Origin: Streptomyces caniscabiei | GTDB lineage: Bacteria > Actinomycetota > Actinomycetes > Streptomycetales > Streptomycetaceae | Direction of reading: 5' to 3' | NCBI RefSeq assembly: GCF_014930365.1 | Contig: NZ_JABXWI010000004.1 | Coordinates: 62,001-126,000, forward strand | DNA: 64,000 nt | Part shown: positions 49,402 through 58,302 of the stretch, piece after piece | How the letters are laid out: each line of letters opens with the position of its first letter | Position numbering within the stretch: the first letter of the stretch is position 1 | Program-made: the position numbers and the translations under genes | The notes under the pieces: model-generated | The model's input: only the letters and a program-made list of their open reading frames with translations | The model's database searches: none | Told to the model about the DNA's origin: nothing

Positions 49402-51201
49402 CTAGAACGTCAGGTTCCAGGCGTCGATCTTGCCCGTGTCGGAGGCGGCGTTGTCGTTGACGCGCAGCTTCCAGGTGCCGTTCGCGACCTCCGAGGAGGC
49501 GTTCACGGTGTAGGTCTGGGCGACGTTGTCGGCGCTGCCGCCGGTGCGGTTGTGCAGCGTGTAGACGGTGCCGTCCGGCGCCACCAGGTCGACCTTCAGG
49601 TCACCGATGTAGGTGTGCTTGATGTCCACACCCACCTTGAGGGTGGCCGGGGCGTTGCCCGTCACGCCGGTGACGGCGATCGGGCTCTCCACGGTCGCGT
49701 TGTCGGCGATGGTGAAGTCCGCGAGGTTCTCGAAGTACTTGCCGGGCGGCGGGGTGGCCCCGACGGCCTTGAGGGCGTCGACCTGCCCCTCGCCGAAGAA
49801 CGCGTTGTTGGCCGTCGTGCCCGTGCAGCGGCTGTCCGACGGGCAGGCGATGTCATTGGCCTGGGTGGCCAGCTTGGCACGGATCTGCGCCGGGGTGATG
49901 CCCGGGTCGGCGCTGGCGATGAGCGCCGCCACGCCGGCCACGTGCGGGGAGGCCATCGAGGTGCCGCTCTTGCTGCCGTAGCCGCCGCCGGGGACGGTGG
50001 AGTACACGTTGCTGCCCGGTGCCGCGACGTCGATGACGCCCTGCCCGTAGTTGGAGAACGAGGCCTTGGTGACGCCGGTGCCGTTGGCCGCGACCGTGAC
50101 CACGCCCGGCAGCTCGGTCGGGATGTCGAGGCAGGCGTTGGTGATGGTGCGGGTGACCGGCGTCGAGTCGTTCGGGCTCGCGGAGTCGGTCGTCTTGTGG
50201 GCGAGGTCGTAGTTCTCGTTGCCCGCGGCGGCGACCTGGAGGGAGCCCTTGCTCTCGGCGTACTCCTGGGCGCGCTCGACGCCCTCGATGATGGCGGCCT
50301 GGTCGATGTTGTCGGGGCAGTTGAACTGCCACGGGTCCGTGTAATAGCTGTTGTTGGTGACCTTGAAGCCGTGGTCACCGGCCCAGACGAAGCCGCAGAT
50401 GGTGTTCTCGGCGAAGAAGAAGGCGTTGCCCGGCTCGGCGACCCGGACCGCGGAGATCGTCACCCCGGGGGCCACACCGACGACGCCCTTGCCGTTCTTG
50501 GCCGCGGCGACGGTGCCCGCCACGTGGGTGCCGTGCGTGTCCACGTCCCGCCAGGCACCGGCCCGGGTGTCGGGCTTGCCGTAGGCGCAGGAGACCGAGT
50601 CGGCCGCGTTGAAGTTGGGCGCCAGGTCCTGGTGCTGGTCGTCCACACCGGTGTCCAGGATGCCGACCTTGACCGAGGCGGAGCCCGGGTTCACGGCCCA
50701 GGCCTGGTCGGCCTTGATCTGGCTCATGTCGGCCCGGACCGGCTCTCCGGCCGGGGTCGAGGCCTGGGACGGACTGGGCGGGAGCGCCGGGTTGTACGCG
50801 TCGGCCGGGACGTCCGAGGTGCGCGTGGCACCGACCTGCTGCACTCCGGAGACGCCACGCATGGTGGCGGCGAATCCGCTGGACGCCGAGTGGGCGACGA
50901 TCACGCCGATGGCGTCGAAGTTCGAGAAGACGGTGCCGCCGTTGGCCTCGATCGCGGAGCGGACCGCCGCGTTGTCACCGGGGGCGGTGATCACGAGGTA
51001 GGCACGCGTGCCGGCCACCCAGTCCGCACTCTGGGAAGCGGTCACCGTGGCCGACGCGTGGGCCTTGGCGGCCGGCGCGGTCGAGGGGGCGACGGGGAGC
51101 GTGCCCGCGAGTGCGCCCGGCGCGCCGAACACGAGGGCGGCGCCGAGCGTGGTCGCCAGCACCAGCGTGCGTCTGGAGCGGCTGGATATGTGGGGTATCA
51201 A
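49402..51201 (-). CDS. secreted subtilisin-like serine protease with P-domain
   Basis: TTG 51201 is five bases after GGAGG and begins right at the signal peptide (RSRRTLVLATTLGAALVFG, cleavage near ALAG); 599 residues. An inhibitor-type propeptide (about 45-150) precedes the S8 catalytic domain. Triad: Asp in VGILDTGVDDQHQDLAP, His in DTHGTHVAGTVAAAKNG, Ser in SKSGTSMASPHVAGVAAL. The C-terminal 100 residues form a proprotein-convertase P-domain (FTIADNATVESPIAVTGV, then NGTWKLRVNDNAASDTG). Secreted, self-processed peptidases of this type are common in Streptomyces. It is monocistronic and unrelated to the catabolic cluster. Confidence 0.93.
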   Translation of the reverse strand: MIPHISSRSRRTLVLATTLGAALVFGAPGALAGTLPVAPSTAPAAKAHASATVTASQSADWVAGTRAYLVITAPGDNAAVRSAIEANGGTVFSNFDAIGVIVAHSASSGFAATMRGVSGVQQVGATRTSDVPADAYNPALPPSPSQASTPAGEPVRADMSQIKADQAWAVNPGSASVKVGILDTGVDDQHQDLAPNFNAADSVSCAYGKPDTRAGAWRDVDTHGTHVAGTVAAAKNGKGVVGVAPGVTISAVRVAEPGNAFFFAENTICGFVWAGDHGFKVTNNSYYTDPWQFNCPDNIDQAAIIEGVERAQEYAESKGSLQVAAAGNENYDLAHKTTDSASPNDSTPVTRTITNACLDIPTELPGVVTVAANGTGVTKASFSNYGQGVIDVAAPGSNVYSTVPGGGYGSKSGTSMASPHVAGVAALIASADPGITPAQIRAKLATQANDIACPSDSRCTGTTANNAFFGEGQVDALKAVGATPPPGKYFENLADFTIADNATVESPIAVTGVTGNAPATLKVGVDIKHTYIGDLKVDLVAPDGTVYTLHNRTGGSADNVAQTYTVNASSEVANGTWKLRVNDNAASDTGKIDAWNLTF

Positions 51202-51290
51202 TGCGTCCTCCGGAGACGGCCCGGCCGAGCTGAGGGCACCGGCCGGGCCGTACGAAACGAATGGTGGATGCAAGATGTCAGGTGCATGCT

Positions 51291-51318
51291 CCTGCACGGA
51301 AGTACCTTTCCGTGCAGG
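51291..51318. promoter_or_regulatory. 11-bp inverted repeat in the subtilase upstream region
   Basis: CCTGCACGGAA (51291-51301) and TTCCGTGCAGG (51308-51318) flank 6 bases. It lies about 90 bp upstream of the subtilase start in a 339-bp divergent gap, so it may be an operator or a hairpin in the leader. Confidence 0.6.
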
Positions 51319-51386
51319 GACGTCATGAATGCATGGCTGAAAACAGACCCTCTCCCCCTCCCGCCACGAGTCCCGGCGGAGCAGCG

Positions 51387-51422
51387 GGAACAGCTCATCC
51401 CCGGCAGGAACAGCTCATCCCC
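51387..51422. repeat. 16-bp direct repeat with 20-bp period
   Basis: GGAACAGCTCATCCCC occurs at 51387-51402 and again at 51407-51422. It is non-coding and lies in the divergent gap between the subtilase and MDMPI-domain genes. No other notable feature was seen in the gap 51319-51540. Confidence 0.8.
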
Positions 51423-51540
51423 ACCGGCGGGGCCGACTGCCTGGGCTCAGCGCGCGCAGGACAGTGCGACGTACAGGCGGGGAGCCGGACCGGCGCGGCA
51501 CTACTGGACAGTAGCCCGAACGTCAGAAACGATCGTGCCC

Positions 51541-52314
51541 ATGACACCCGAGGATGCCATCGTCGCCACTGCCGACCGGATCGCGGTGCTGCTGCAGGCG
51601 GGGGCCGATCCACGGACCCCGCTGCCCGGCGCGGAGTGGACCGTGGGGGAGGCGGCGGCCCACCTCGCGCTGGCGGGGAGGCTGATGGCGGACGTCGGGG
51701 CGGGCGAGGACCGTCCCTACGGCGACGGGACGCCGGGCGGTCTCGCGGCGGCCAACCGCGCGGCTCTGGCCGTCTTCCCGCAGCGGGATCCGGCGGTCCT
51801 CGGCGCGGAGATCGCGGACGGGGCCCGGGCCTTCGTCGCGGTCGCGGCCCGCTGCGGTCCGCGGGAGGCGGTGCTGACACCGATGGGACCGATGGACATC
51901 GCCACCCTGGGCTCCTACCTGCTCACGCACCTGCTCGGGCACGGATACGACATCGCGGTCGCCCTGCGCGGGCCGCACATGGTCGACCGGGAAGTGGTCA
52001 CGTTCACGCTGCCCTTCATGCGACTGGCCATGCCGCGTGTGGTGAACGCCGGCGCGGCCGGCCATGATGCGTGCTATCTGATGCGGATCGGCCGCGACCG
52101 CTTCGCCGTCACCTTCGTCGACGGCGTGCCCACGGTCACCGACACACCACCCCGGCGCCCCGACTGCACGATAGCCATCGACCCCGTCGCCTTCCTCCTC
52201 CTCGCCCTGGGCCGTTGGACCACCCCCACCGCCATGGCCCGCGCCAAGGTCGTCGTCTGGGGCCGCAAACCGTGGCTGGGCCTGCGCTTCCCGATGCTCT
52301 TCACGGCGCCGTAG
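51541..52314 (+). CDS. MDMPI_N/SCP2-domain protein
   Basis: The 257-residue protein has the maleylpyruvate-isomerase-type N-terminal helical bundle: ADRIAVLLQAGADPRTPLPG, WTVGEAAAHLALAGRLMADV, and LGSYLLTHLLGHGYDIAVAL with the metal-type His residues. An SCP2-like C-terminal domain follows (ACYLMRIGRDRFAVTFVDG, FLLLALGRWTTPTAMARAK). This pair of domains is frequent in actinobacteria and linked to mycothiol-dependent chemistry or DinB-like proteins. ATG 51541 was chosen; GTG 51535 is two codons earlier. No ribosome site is visible, so it may be leaderless. Confidence 0.82.
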   Translation: MTPEDAIVATADRIAVLLQAGADPRTPLPGAEWTVGEAAAHLALAGRLMADVGAGEDRPYGDGTPGGLAAANRAALAVFPQRDPAVLGAEIADGARAFVAVAARCGPREAVLTPMGPMDIATLGSYLLTHLLGHGYDIAVALRGPHMVDREVVTFTLPFMRLAMPRVVNAGAAGHDACYLMRIGRDRFAVTFVDGVPTVTDTPPRRPDCTIAIDPVAFLLLALGRWTTPTAMARAKVVVWGRKPWLGLRFPMLFTAP

Positions 52315-52364
52315 ACGCCGGAGATGTCCGCCGCATGGGTCGGCCGGGCGGTGCCGGGGGGTGC

Positions 52365-54926
52365 TCACGTCGCTCTGATCGCGTCCGCCGGGGCCGTGCG
52401 CAGGGCCTGGCGGGTGGGGACTTCGATCGTGAGGAAGGCCGTCGTCACGATCGTCGCCGCGACGGCGGGGAGCAGCCAGGCCGGGCCCGTCGGCCAGGGG
52501 CGGTCGAGGAAGCCCTGGCCGAGGAGGGCGAGGGGGAGGGCGGAGAGGAGCAGGCCGCTGGCGAGCGCCGCCGCCGCGATCACGGCCGCCTCGCGGCGCA
52601 TCATCGACCGGATCTGCCGCGGCGTCGTGCCGACCAGGCGCAGCGCGGCGATCTCCGTACGGCGCTGGGCCGTGGCCGCGACCAGCTTGTTGGCGATGCT
52701 GAGGAGGAGGTAGCCGAGGAGGACGACGATCGTCGCGAGGTTGATCCACACCTCGGGTGGGGTGGTGTCCCGCTTGCCGCCGGAGGCCGTTCCGGACGTG
52801 TTCTCCAGGGTCAGGCCCGGGCGTGACGCCGTCAGTTCGGCCAGTGCGCGTGCCGCCGTCGCCGTGCCGTCCGTGCGGACGAGGAGGCTCTGGGTGAGGC
52901 CGGAGGTGGTGTGGCCGGCCATGAGGTCCCCGGAGACGATCAGTGAGCCGAAGCCTAGGCCCCGGTCGTACACGGCCGCCACCCGCGCCCGGGTCCGCGT
53001 GCCGTCGCCGAGGACCAGGTGGATCCGCTCGCCGAGTCCGGCGTCCCGCGCACCGGCGACCTCGCGGCTCACGGCGACCGTGGCGCCGGTCAGGCCGGAC
53101 AGAGCGCCCTCCCGCACCCCGGGGTCGAGGACACCGGCCGCGTCCGGCGTGGCGATCAGCGCCGGTACCGACTCCACATCGGGTTCACCGAACATCTCGT
53201 ACGGCCAGACGACGGTCGTCGAGCCGACGGGTGCGGCGGACCGCACTCCGGGCAACTTCCGTACGGCGTCCCGCGTACCGGCCGGCAGGCCGCCGAGGGA
53301 CGGTGCGCTGAGCCGGTACTGGGCGAGCGTGCCGGCGCGGGTGTCCTGCGCGGTCGCCGCGAGGACGGTGGTCTGCGCGAGGGTGTAGGTCAGGACGAAC
53401 ACGACCGCCATCGCCAGCGGGCTGACCACCGCGGCGACCCGCAGCGCGTACGCCCGTACGTTGGCGAGGGCGAGCCAGGTCGGCGCGGATGCCGTGGGCC
53501 GCAGCCGGCGTGCGGCAACCGTCCCGGCCGTGCGGACCAGGGCCGGACCGCACAGGGCCAGACCGATCGCGGCGACGATCCCGGCGATGGAGGTGGCCGA
53601 CGCGCCGATCACCGTGCGGGTCAGCAGCGGTGTGACGGACAGCGCGCACGCGGCGACGATCAGCAGAACCCCGGTGAGGGTACGGCCCTTCGAGGACTTG
53701 CGCGGCTCACTGCGGGACTCGGCGACGGCCTCCGTCGCGGGCATCCGGGAGGTGCGCCAGGCCGCGCCCCGGGCGGCGATCTGCACGGTCGGTGCGAGCA
53801 GGACCAGCGCGGCGAGGGCGGGCAACGGGCTCACCGTCAGCGGGAGTTCGGGGGGCAGGACGCCTCGGTCGGCGAGCATGTCGTGGAAGCGGCCCGCGAG
53901 GAGGTAGCCGAGGGCCACTCCGGGGGCCAGGGCCACGGCGGCCACCGCGGAGGACTGCGCGGCGGCCAGCCGGCGGATCTGCCGCGGGGTCGCCCCGACC
54001 GCCCGCATCAGCGCCAGCTCGCGGCGCTGCCCGGCGATCGACACACCCAGCGCGCCGGCCGTGACGAACCCGGTGATCAGCATCACGATCCCGCCGAGCG
54101 AACCGGCGAGCAGAATCAGCAGCGAGCGGGCCGTGCCGACGCCCGGCGCGACGGTCTCGCCGATGTCCGCGCCGGTGCGGACGGTCAGCCCGGTACCGGC
54201 CACCCGGTCGCGCACGGCGTCGGCGACCCGCTCGCCGGCGCCGGGAGCGGTGCGCAGGCCGATCAGGTCGTAGCGGTGCGCGCCGTCGCGGCCCGCGAGG
54301 CGTACGGCGGTGGCGTCGGCGAAGTACACGCCCGCGCCCGGTGCGTCGACCAGCGCGGCTACGCGACAGCGCACGGCGGGGCGGCCGCCCGCCACGACCT
54401 GGACCCGGTCACCGGTGCGCAGACCGATCGCGGCGGGGACGGCGATCTCGTCCGCCCCGGCCGGGGCGCGGCCGGTGACGCGCGGACGGGCGAGCAGTCG
54501 CGTGGAGGACCAGCCGTGTCCGGCCGCCGCGGGGTCGTCGGCGGTCGGTACGACCCCTCCCCGGGCGTCGACCAGCGCGGCCGGGAAGCCGAGGTCGCCG
54601 ACCACTGCCGTCACTCCGGGCAGGTCCGAGAGCCGGCCGGTCAGCGACGAGGGGACCCGGGCGCGCTCCGGGAGGGCGAGCGGCAGGTCGCCGTCCGGGT
54701 GGTACTCCTGGTCGGCCGCGACGACGATGTCCGCGCCGCCGAGCCGGCCCGGTGGCAGCTGTGAGCGCAGACCGGACTCGGCCAGCACACCGGTGCCGGT
54801 GATCAGGGCGGCCCCGCCGAGTACCGCGCACACCACGGCGAGCAGCGCGGTGATCCGGTGCGCGGCCATACGCAGGGCGATCGGGAGGAGGGGGAGGTGG
54901 GAAGGGGTGCGGAAGTGCTCGGACAT
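52365..54926 (-). CDS. FtsX-type ABC transporter permease
   Basis: The 853-residue protein has about ten membrane helices arranged as in duplicated FtsX/MacB permeases. There is one N-terminal helix (ITALLAVVCAVLGGAAL), a 200-residue extracellular domain, then three to four helices around VMLITGFVTAGALGVSIAG with the FtsX signature RRELALMRAVGATPRQIRRL. A second half repeats the pattern, with TEIAALRLVGTTPRQIRSM. It is made with the ATPase encoded four bases upstream and a small membrane protein before that. Exporters of this kind handle lipids or cell-wall-active peptides and are usually induced by a two-component system; one is encoded divergently. Confidence 0.92.
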   Translation of the reverse strand: MSEHFRTPSHLPLLPIALRMAAHRITALLAVVCAVLGGAALITGTGVLAESGLRSQLPPGRLGGADIVVAADQEYHPDGDLPLALPERARVPSSLTGRLSDLPGVTAVVGDLGFPAALVDARGGVVPTADDPAAAGHGWSSTRLLARPRVTGRAPAGADEIAVPAAIGLRTGDRVQVVAGGRPAVRCRVAALVDAPGAGVYFADATAVRLAGRDGAHRYDLIGLRTAPGAGERVADAVRDRVAGTGLTVRTGADIGETVAPGVGTARSLLILLAGSLGGIVMLITGFVTAGALGVSIAGQRRELALMRAVGATPRQIRRLAAAQSSAVAAVALAPGVALGYLLAGRFHDMLADRGVLPPELPLTVSPLPALAALVLLAPTVQIAARGAAWRTSRMPATEAVAESRSEPRKSSKGRTLTGVLLIVAACALSVTPLLTRTVIGASATSIAGIVAAIGLALCGPALVRTAGTVAARRLRPTASAPTWLALANVRAYALRVAAVVSPLAMAVVFVLTYTLAQTTVLAATAQDTRAGTLAQYRLSAPSLGGLPAGTRDAVRKLPGVRSAAPVGSTTVVWPYEMFGEPDVESVPALIATPDAAGVLDPGVREGALSGLTGATVAVSREVAGARDAGLGERIHLVLGDGTRTRARVAAVYDRGLGFGSLIVSGDLMAGHTTSGLTQSLLVRTDGTATAARALAELTASRPGLTLENTSGTASGGKRDTTPPEVWINLATIVVLLGYLLLSIANKLVAATAQRRTEIAALRLVGTTPRQIRSMMRREAAVIAAAALASGLLLSALPLALLGQGFLDRPWPTGPAWLLPAVAATIVTTAFLTIEVPTRQALRTAPADAIRAT

Positions 54927-54929
54927 GGA

Positions 54930-55685
54930 TCAGCGGTCTCCCAACGCGACGAGCTGCTTGGCCAGTTGGGGCGCGGTGGGGTGGTCGAGGGCCTCGACGA
55001 CCCGGCCGTCGGCCATCACCAGCGCCTTGTGGGCGCGGGCGGCGGCGGCCGGGTCGTGGGTCACCATCACCACCGTCTGGCCCAGTTCGTCGACCAGGGC
55101 GCGCAGCAGCTCCAGCACCTCGTGCGCGCTGCGCAGATCCAGCGCTCCGGTCGGCTCGTCGGCGAACACGACGGCCGGGCGGGCCGCCAACGCCCGTACG
55201 ACAGCGGCGCGTTGCTGCTGTCCGCCGGAGAGTTCGGCGGGGCGCCGGCCGAGCCGGCCGGCCAGGCCGACGCGCTCCACCAGCGCCGCGATCCACTCTC
55301 GGTCCGGGGCCCGGCCGGCGAGCCGCAGCGGCAGCGTGATGTTGTCCTCGACGGTGAGGGACGGGATCAGGTTGTAGGCCTGGAACACGAACCCGACGCG
55401 CTCGCGCCGCAGTTCGGTACGGCGGGTCTCGTTCAGGCCGGCGATCTCGTGGCCGTCGATGCGGACGCTGCCCGAGGTCGGCGAGTCCAGCCCGGCCGCG
55501 CAGTGCATCAGGGTGCTCTTGCCGGAGCCCGAGGGGCCCATCACGGCGAGGAAGGTGCCGGGCAGGACCGTCAGTGACACCTCGTTGAGGGCCTTCACGT
55601 CGCCCGGATAGGTCTTGGTGAGGCGCTCCAGGGCGATGGCGGGGGCGGGCCCGGCGGCCCGTACGGCGGTCGTCGCGTGGTTCAC
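54930..55685 (-). CDS. ABC transporter ATPase (MacB/LolD type)
   Basis: GTG 55685 overlaps the stop of the upstream small gene (GTGA, 55682-55685); 251 residues. One nucleotide-binding domain with Walker A MGPSGSGKSTLM, Q-loop GFVFQAYNLIPSLTVEDNI, signature ELSGGQQQRAAVVRAL, Walker B VVFADEPTGALDL and H-loop VVMVTHDPAAAARA. It is the typical partner of FtsX-type permeases. Operon order is small membrane protein, ATPase, permease, all tightly coupled. Confidence 0.95.
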   Translation of the reverse strand: MNHATTAVRAAGPAPAIALERLTKTYPGDVKALNEVSLTVLPGTFLAVMGPSGSGKSTLMHCAAGLDSPTSGSVRIDGHEIAGLNETRRTELRRERVGFVFQAYNLIPSLTVEDNITLPLRLAGRAPDREWIAALVERVGLAGRLGRRPAELSGGQQQRAAVVRALAARPAVVFADEPTGALDLRSAHEVLELLRALVDELGQTVVMVTHDPAAAARAHKALVMADGRVVEALDHPTAPQLAKQLVALGDR

Positions 55686-55951
55686 CGGCGGCCGGCCTTC
55701 AGACGGCGTACGACGAGGGCGGTGGCCGCGAGTCCGGTGACCGCGCCGCAGGCGAGGTTCACGGCGACACCGACGGCGGCGTAGGAGACGACCATGTTGG
55801 CGACCGCGCTGATCACCAGGATCAGCCAGAGCAGGATGCGGGTGACCTCTGCGCGGGGCACGGCCGGGGCGGGGTCTTCGTGGTGGGCATCGCGGTGCGC
55901 GACGTGGTGGGCGTCGTGGACGCTCAGTCGGTAGGGGTCGGTGGTCGCCAT
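55682..55951 (-). CDS. small two-helix membrane protein of the ABC operon
   Basis: The 89-residue protein starts at ATG 55951, six bases after AAGGAG. The first 30 residues are His-rich (HDAHHVAHRDAHHED), suggestive of metal binding. Two hydrophobic helices follow: RILLWLILVISAVANMVVSY and AVNLACGAVTGLAATALVV. I do not know the family. As first gene of the ABC operon it may be an accessory or sensor subunit. The shared palindrome at 56067 lies 116 bp upstream. Confidence 0.8.
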   Translation of the reverse strand: MATTDPYRLSVHDAHHVAHRDAHHEDPAPAVPRAEVTRILLWLILVISAVANMVVSYAAVGVAVNLACGAVTGLAATALVVRRLKAGRR

Positions 55952-56066
55952 CGCGGGCTCCTTCGGCGGGGACTCGGCTGATGTCTCGGCCGGCGTCCCG
56001 GCTGATGTCCGCGACGCTACGGACGGCGACCCCGCTCGGCCGATCCCACCTACCGCCGGATCGGCG

Positions 56067-56082
56067 GTACAGCCTGCTGTAC
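56067..56082. promoter_or_regulatory. GTACAGCCTGCTGTAC operator, copy 1
   Basis: A palindrome with 7-bp perfect arms (GTACAGC/GCTGTAC) and a CT centre, in the divergent region between the ABC operon and the histidine kinase gene. The identical 16-mer occurs again at 58229-58244. A NarL-type regulator encoded nearby is the natural candidate to bind it. Confidence 0.82.
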
Positions 56083-56141
56083 TACAAGGCGAAGTGGGCC
56101 TGCCCGTAGGGTCGTTGGCGCGCATCAGGAGTGGAGCGAAC

Positions 56142-57476
56142 ATGACGACGACCGACCCCACCGGCACCGCGGCCCCGGCGGCCCCCACGGGCACCGCTGA
56201 CGCCGACCCCACCGGCATCGCTGACGCCGGCCCCACCGCCGAGCGTCCGCGGGAGGTCGTCGTCCAGGTTCTGCGGGCCTCCGGTGCCGCGCTCGGGCAG
56301 CTCGTCGGCGGGCTGGGGACGGCGGCGATGGCGCTGGGCGTGCTGGTGCTGGCGGCCGTCGCCACGGTGACCGCGCCGGCCGGGGTGGGCCTGCTGCTGG
56401 TGCCGGCCGTCGTCCGGGCCCTGCACGCGCTGGCCGACCGGGAACGGGAGCGGCTGGCCCGCTGGGGACCCGGGATCGTCGCCCCGGACCCGCCGCCGAC
56501 CGCGCCGCGGGCCGCCCTCGCCGACCCCACCACCCGGCGCGAGCTGCGCTGGGCGCTGCGCCACGGCAGCCTCGGATTCCTGCTGGGGCTGCTCGGGGTG
56601 TGGCTGCCGTCGGCCGCGTTCCGGGACACGCTCTATCCGCTGGTGTGGCCGTTCATGCCGCCGGACACCAGCAGCACGTCCTTCGGCATCGGCGTGGCGC
56701 ACACCTGGACGGAGGCGCTGGCGGTGAGCCTGGTCGGCGTCGGCTGGATCGCCGTCATCCTGGGTCTGACACCTGGTATGGCCCGTCTCCAGGCCCGCCC
56801 CGGACGGACGCTGCTGAGGGCCGGCCCGGACACCGACCTTTCCCTGCGGGTGGCCGAGCTGACCGCGACCCGGGCCGCCGCGCTCGATGCCCACGCGACC
56901 GAACTGCGGCGCATCGAGAGGTCGTTGCACGACGGGACGCAGAACCGGATCGTCACGGCGACCGTCCTGCTCGGCGCCGCCCGGCGGATGGTCGCCCGGG
57001 ATCCGGAACGCGCCGACGAACTCCTCGAACGGGCCCAGAGCGCGGCCGAGCAGGCGCTGGCCGAACTGCGCGCGGTGTCCCGCTCGATCCTCCCGCCGGT
57101 GCTGTCCGACCGGGGGCTGGCGGGGGCACTGTCGGGCCTCGCGGCCGAGTGCGCGGTGCCGTGCCGGACGGATGTGGAGGCGCCGGAACGGTGTGCGGCG
57201 TCCGTGGAGGCCACGGCGTACTTCGTGGTCGCGGAGGCGCTGACGAACGTCGCCAAGCACAGCGGGGCGAGCGCGGCGGCGGTCACCGTGCGGGCGCGGG
57301 GCGGACGGCTGCGTCTGCGGATCGAGGACGACGGGCGGGGCGGGGCCGACGAGGCGGGCGGCTCCGGGCTGACCGGCATCCGCCGCAGGGTGGCGGCCCA
57401 TGACGGTACGCTCCGCGTGACCAGCCCGGCGGGCGGGCCGACGGTGCTCGACGTGGACCTGCCCTGCGGCACATGA
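56142..57476 (+). CDS. two-component sensor histidine kinase (HisKA_3 type)
   Basis: The 444-residue protein begins at ATG 56142, after GGAG. A Thr/Ala/Asp-rich start with a short repeat (about 5-30) is followed by four hydrophobic helices (LGGLGTAAMALGVLVLAAV, then GSLGFLLGLLGVWLPS and AVSLVGVGWIAVILGLTPG). The dimerisation helix carries the phospho-acceptor His in RRIERSLHDGTQNRIV. The ATPase domain has the N-box AEALTNVAKHSGA and the G-box DDGRGGADEAGGSGLTGIR. It phosphorylates the response regulator encoded 64 bp downstream. Divergence from an FtsX-type exporter suggests envelope-stress or peptide sensing. Confidence 0.93.
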   Translation: MTTTDPTGTAAPAAPTGTADADPTGIADAGPTAERPREVVVQVLRASGAALGQLVGGLGTAAMALGVLVLAAVATVTAPAGVGLLLVPAVVRALHALADRERERLARWGPGIVAPDPPPTAPRAALADPTTRRELRWALRHGSLGFLLGLLGVWLPSAAFRDTLYPLVWPFMPPDTSSTSFGIGVAHTWTEALAVSLVGVGWIAVILGLTPGMARLQARPGRTLLRAGPDTDLSLRVAELTATRAAALDAHATELRRIERSLHDGTQNRIVTATVLLGAARRMVARDPERADELLERAQSAAEQALAELRAVSRSILPPVLSDRGLAGALSGLAAECAVPCRTDVEAPERCAASVEATAYFVVAEALTNVAKHSGASAAAVTVRARGGRLRLRIEDDGRGGADEAGGSGLTGIRRRVAAHDGTLRVTSPAGGPTVLDVDLPCGT

Positions 57477-57540
57477 CGTTCCGGAAGCCGCGGGCCGGTC
57501 CACCGAACTGCCCTGTACGACAGATGAGTTGGTTGCCGAC

Positions 57541-58200
57541 ATGCGCATAGTGATGGCCGAGGACGACCCCCTGCTGCGTGAGGGGCTCGCCCTGCTGCTG
57601 GGTGCCGAGGGTCTCGACGTGGTGGCGAAGTCCGGGACGGCCGAGGAGGCGCTGGACGCCATCGAGGAGCACAAGCCCGACGTCGCGATCCTCGACGTAC
57701 GGATGCCGCCCACGCACACCGACGAGGGCATCCGCGCGGCGGTGGAGGCCCGGCGCCGCCGCCCCGACCTCGCCGTGCTCGTCCTCTCCGCCTACGTCGA
57801 GCAGAGCTTCGCCACCGAACTGCTCACCGGCGGGGTGGCCGGACTCGGCTATCTGCTCAAGGAACGGGTCGGCCGGGTCGAGGAGTTCCTCGACGCGCTG
57901 CACCGGGTGGCGTCCGGCGGCACCGCCATCGACCCCGAGGTCGTCGCCCAACTGTTCACCCGCTCCCGCCAGGACAGCCGGCTGGAACGGCTCAGCCCAC
58001 GCGAACGGGACGTCCTCGCCCTGATGGCCGAGGGCCTCGGCAACAGCGCGATCGCCGAGCGCCTCGTGGTCACGGACGGCGCGGTCCACAAGCACATCCG
58101 CAGCATCTTCGCCAAGCTCGACCTGTCCCCCGCCGACCAGGTGGACCGCCGGGTGGCGGCGGTCCTGCACTACCTGGAGGACGCGAGGCGACGGGGGTAG
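57541..58200 (+). CDS. NarL/LuxR-family response regulator
   Basis: The 219-residue protein has a receiver domain with phospho-Asp52 (DVAILDVRMPP), acidic pair at residues 8-9, Ser in VLVLSAYVEQ and Lys in GYLLKERVG. A C-terminal LuxR helix-turn-helix follows: LSPRERDVLALMAEGLGNSA, then TDGAVHKHIRSIFAKL. It is cognate to the upstream kinase. The palindrome GTACAGCCTGCTGTAC before the exporter/kinase promoters and before the CPBP protease gene is its likely target. ATG 57541 was chosen; a TTG at 57529 is possible. Confidence 0.93.
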   Translation: MRIVMAEDDPLLREGLALLLGAEGLDVVAKSGTAEEALDAIEEHKPDVAILDVRMPPTHTDEGIRAAVEARRRRPDLAVLVLSAYVEQSFATELLTGGVAGLGYLLKERVGRVEEFLDALHRVASGGTAIDPEVVAQLFTRSRQDSRLERLSPRERDVLALMAEGLGNSAIAERLVVTDGAVHKHIRSIFAKLDLSPADQVDRRVAAVLHYLEDARRRG

Positions 58201-58226
58201 TACGGGGGACGGGGGCGGCACGGGGT

Positions 58227-58246
58227 GGGTACAGCCTGCTGTACCC
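58227..58246. promoter_or_regulatory. GTACAGCCTGCTGTAC operator, copy 2
   Basis: The same 16-mer as at 56067, here extended to GGGTACAGCCTGCTGTACCC (20 bp, CT centre). It lies 27 bp after the regulator stop and 57 bp before the ATG of the CPBP protease gene, so it should control that gene. Confidence 0.85.
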
Positions 58247-58302
58247 GGGGTCGGGGTGTGCGCGGCAGTGATCGGGCAGCTCGGCGCTGGTGTGCTTGGG
58301 GC

